Below are positions 52,511 through 54,079 of a stretch of DNA of 54,079 bases, piece after piece (the stretch's first letter is position 1; each line of letters opens with the position of its first letter). The stretch covers positions 1-54,079 of the forward strand of contig JAIESI010000029.1 in NCBI GenBank assembly GCA_019746135.1, written 5' to 3'. A program made the translations under genes and the position numbers. This DNA comes from Xanthobacteraceae bacterium (GTDB taxonomy: Bacteria > Pseudomonadota > Alphaproteobacteria > Rhizobiales > Xanthobacteraceae). The notes beneath the pieces were generated by a model that saw only the letters and a list, made by a program, of their open reading frames with translations, made no database searches and was not told where the DNA came from.

Positions 52511-52738
52511 CTGTGACCCTGAATGGGGGACCATTGGGGGCGACAGGGTTTCACTGCGGCGTCGGCTTGGAGGTCCGCCGACCCGTGGTGGGGCCGATTT
52601 TTGCCCGCCCGCGCGTGGCCACTTGCCTCGTTGCGATGGCTCAGCCCGAATGCCATTGTAGGTTGCCGGCCGCTTCAAGCGTCGCCGAAGGACGCCTTGA
52701 TCGGTGCCGGGCTGCGCAATGTAAAATGGCATGACAAC

Positions 52739-52924
52739 ATGACGAACGAAGACAGCTATCGTCAGAAGGCTGCGAAAGCCAGGCGGCAGGCCCGCCGCGA
52801 GAGGAACGTCTCGACGCGCCTTGACCTGGAGATTCTTGCGACCGGATACGACCGGCTGGCGGCGCGGGCCCAGGCGCGCCGCTCGGAACAGCGTCGCGAA
52901 CGGGGACCATCGCGAAACCATTGA
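52739..52924 (+). CDS. Small helical protein, related to 50865-51134
   Basis: The 61-residue protein starts MTNEDSYRQKAAKARRQARR and continues LDLEILATGYDRLAARAQAR. The spacing of charged and Leu/Ala residues matches the protein at 50865-51134. It is strongly basic and helical. No function is known. Confidence 0.6.
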   Translation: MTNEDSYRQKAAKARRQARRERNVSTRLDLEILATGYDRLAARAQARRSEQRRERGPSRNH

Positions 52925-53029
52925 GAAGACGCTGGCGTCCCAGCGTCTCGGGCGGGTTGGCCGGAGGCGTAACCGCCGTCCTGGTGGATCGGAGTTGGCG
53001 GATTGCGTTTCGCTCATCCGCCCTACGGG

Positions 53030-53242
53030 CTATTCCGGCGCATCGACGGCGATGGTCGCAAGTTCGGAAGACAGCTCGCGCACCGCTTTTTCGGCTTCCG
53101 CGCGCACCGCGTTGAGCTCGCAGCCGAACGGCACGAAAACTGCGACGCGCTTTTCGGCGTCGTCATCCCAGACCACGGTCACGATCGATCGTTTCCGGAC
53201 GAGATCGTGCGTCAAGGCAGCAATGGTCATGGATTTTGGCAT
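53030..53242 (-). CDS. 70-residue protein, unknown function
   Basis: The product begins MPKSMTIAALTHDLVRKRSI and has VTVVWDDDAEKRVAVFVPFG, CELNAVRAEAEKAVRELSSE and a short acidic end. It looks like a compact alpha/beta domain. A decayed copy lies at 52340-52430, which supports this being a real gene. It is the last of three leftward genes and starts 15 bases after the preceding one. Confidence 0.65.
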   Translation of the reverse strand: MPKSMTIAALTHDLVRKRSIVTVVWDDDAEKRVAVFVPFGCELNAVRAEAEKAVRELSSELATIAVDAPE

Positions 53243-53257
53243 GGTCGCGTTCCGCTC

Positions 53258-53455
53258 CTACCACATCGACAGATAGACGTCCCAGATGACCAGGAGCGCG
53301 ATGGCGAGTGCGCCGCCAAGGACGCCACCGATGATCTTGCCGAGCGCGACCGACCCCCATGGGAAGCCTTCATCGTCGGCCTCGTAAACGGCGACGCCGG
53401 CTCCAACGGCCATCCCCAGGAACACGCTGAAGAAGATCACCCCGACGGGAGTCAT
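53258..53455 (-). CDS. Small two-helix membrane protein
   Basis: The 65-residue protein has two hydrophobic helices (VGVIFFSVFLGMAVGAGVAV and IIGGVLGGALAIALLVIWDV) joined by an acidic loop (EADDEGFPWGS). Its ATG directly follows the TAG of the upstream gene, so the two are almost certainly cotranscribed. No family is recognised. Confidence 0.65.
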   Translation of the reverse strand: MTPVGVIFFSVFLGMAVGAGVAVYEADDEGFPWGSVALGKIIGGVLGGALAIALLVIWDVYLSMW

Positions 53456-53986
53456 CTAAGGCGTTTCCGAAATCATCAGGTAGTGACTGCCGGCCTCCAC
53501 GGTCCAGGCCTTGTTCGAAGAGTGGAAGCGGCTCAGAAACGTTTCGCGCGTCACTTTGATCTTGGCCGGCGGAATGCAGAGGCTTTGTTCCCGTTCTGTC
53601 AGGAGCGCGTATTTGACGCGGACGCACCGCACAGTTCCGTCTTTCACAAGGCCGGCATAGTCGCTGTCGCTATCGAGGTTGCAGCACGTGTGATCCACGC
53701 CGCACGCGTTCGCAAGTTCGGCGTATTGATTGTCGCGCTTGGCGAGGTCCGGCCCGAATTCCTGCGTCGCACGTCCAGTGACGGCGCTGAAGCAGACGTA
53801 ATCGTACGCGCCTACGGTAGCCGACTCCGATCTGCCGGTGGCCTTGCCTTCCAGGTCGCGCCTCACTCTGTCGCTCAGATCGGGCCAGAACACGCAATAT
53901 GCGACCGTGAGCAAAAGCACGCCGGCTGAGAGGATGTGCAACGAACGGGTGAAGCGTCCGGCAGCGGCAGTCGATCGCGCGCTCAA
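53456..53986 (-). CDS. Membrane-anchored Cys-containing protein
   Basis: The 176-residue product has one N-terminal helix (SLHILSAGVLLLTVAYCVF) and a periplasmic part with several cysteines (YDYVCFSAV, NACGVDHTCCNLD, RCVRVKYAL, LCIPPAKIK). It ends in VEAGSHYLMISETP. The cysteine set suggests disulfides outside the cytoplasm. It is the first of a three-gene leftward set with the two small genes at 53258 and 53030. Function is unknown. Confidence 0.65.
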   Translation of the reverse strand: MSARSTAAAGRFTRSLHILSAGVLLLTVAYCVFWPDLSDRVRRDLEGKATGRSESATVGAYDYVCFSAVTGRATQEFGPDLAKRDNQYAELANACGVDHTCCNLDSDSDYAGLVKDGTVRCVRVKYALLTEREQSLCIPPAKIKVTRETFLSRFHSSNKAWTVEAGSHYLMISETP

Positions 53987-54020
53987 TTTGTCGCCTCAGC
54001 CGGTGAGCTAGTACCCGGAA

Positions 54021-54079
54021 TCAGAGCTGAGTGATACGGCGGCCTTTGAAGGGCTTTTGGCGGACTCGTTTCTTGGTCC
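54021..54079 (-). CDS. C-terminal end of a gene entering from the right edge
   Basis: On the minus strand an open frame enters from the edge and ends ...VRQKPFKGRRITQL at a TGA (54021-54023). The basic composition and clean ending suggest a real gene tail, but only 18 residues are visible. A second frame ending at 54008 is also open. The product cannot be named. Confidence 0.35.
   Translation of the reverse strand, partial: TKKRVRQKPFKGRRITQL

Larger units (their letters stand above)
52222..52738. other. Gap with a decayed paralogue and a long hairpin
   Basis: No intact gene is seen. Bases about 52340-52430 on the minus strand correspond to the gene at 53030-53242 but carry indels and a stop. 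GCCGCAACACC at 52477-52487 faces GGTGTTGCGGC at 52500-52510 across a 12-base loop. The remaining bases (52511-52738) contain no feature that I can support. Confidence 0.55.

Noticed and set aside
52511..52640. tmRNA-like GGGGGCGA start near 52536
   Set aside because: No tRNA-like ends, tag reading frame or matching partner segment was found.

Overview
The window is GC-rich DNA from an alphaproteobacterium, most likely of the order Hyphomicrobiales and near Bradyrhizobium, Rhodopseudomonas or Pseudolabrys. The indications are the glyQ/glyS and ppdK sequences, a TRAP-TAXI transporter, orphan Bug-type receptors, a TIGR02301-type protein, a NadQ-type NAD regulator, H-NS-like and S21 proteins of the rhizobial type, and palindromic intergenic repeats typical of that group. 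This placement comes from reading the sequence, not from a database search.

Layout. 1-8139: a Bug receptor; glyQ, a double-CDGSH iron-sulfur gene and glyS in an overlapping operon; ppdK; a small secreted protein. 8388-11447: fused TRAP permease and its TAXI receptor. 11647-14061: a repeat-rich autotransporter broken by two frameshifts. 14304-16766: SleB-type hydrolase, a stand-alone LysR DNA-binding domain and a 58-residue zinc-ribbon protein. 16865-18878: nadA-nadC. 19224-22844: two tandem MFS paralogues and an AcuI/YhdH oxidoreductase. 22953-29866: small secreted Cys proteins, a CNNM/HlyC membrane protein, a lipoprotein, a hotdog thioesterase, a DUF2339 membrane protein and a frameshifted H-NS-like gene. 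30144-33846: ygfZ-tag-HD-phosphatase-nadQ, read leftward as one tight cluster, divergent from a dihydroorotase gene. 35506-41847: response regulator, Nudix, SRAP, rpsU and several small conserved proteins. 41978-46267: FAD-linked dehydrogenase, a small membrane protein, tsaC/sua5 and an MmgE/PrpD protein. 46381-46457: tRNA-Pro(CGG). 46458-54079: an accessory stretch with hypotheticals, a TenA gene beside a Bug receptor, and several broken genes.

The best functional link is NAD control. nadA-nadC is preceded by two inverted repeats of the same 8-5-8 design (centres near 18917 and 18983), and the likely cognate regulator, NadQ, lies 11 kb away at 30144-31124. Its Nudix box is degenerate and its C-terminus looks like a winged helix, so it is probably a ligand sensor and repressor, not a hydrolase.

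The second theme is gene decay. Frameshifts or truncations occur in the autotransporter, the H-NS-like gene, a secreted Cys-His hydrolase-like gene, a BA14K-like gene and an ABC transporter remnant, while every long housekeeping gene is intact. I found no CRISPR array, prophage, integrase, transposase or recognisable defence system. I do not claim a new multi-gene system. The most novel-looking items are the nad operators with their regulator, the duplicated start region of the SRAP gene, the CDGSH gene inside glyQ-glyS, and the stand-alone HTH gene with two palindromes upstream.
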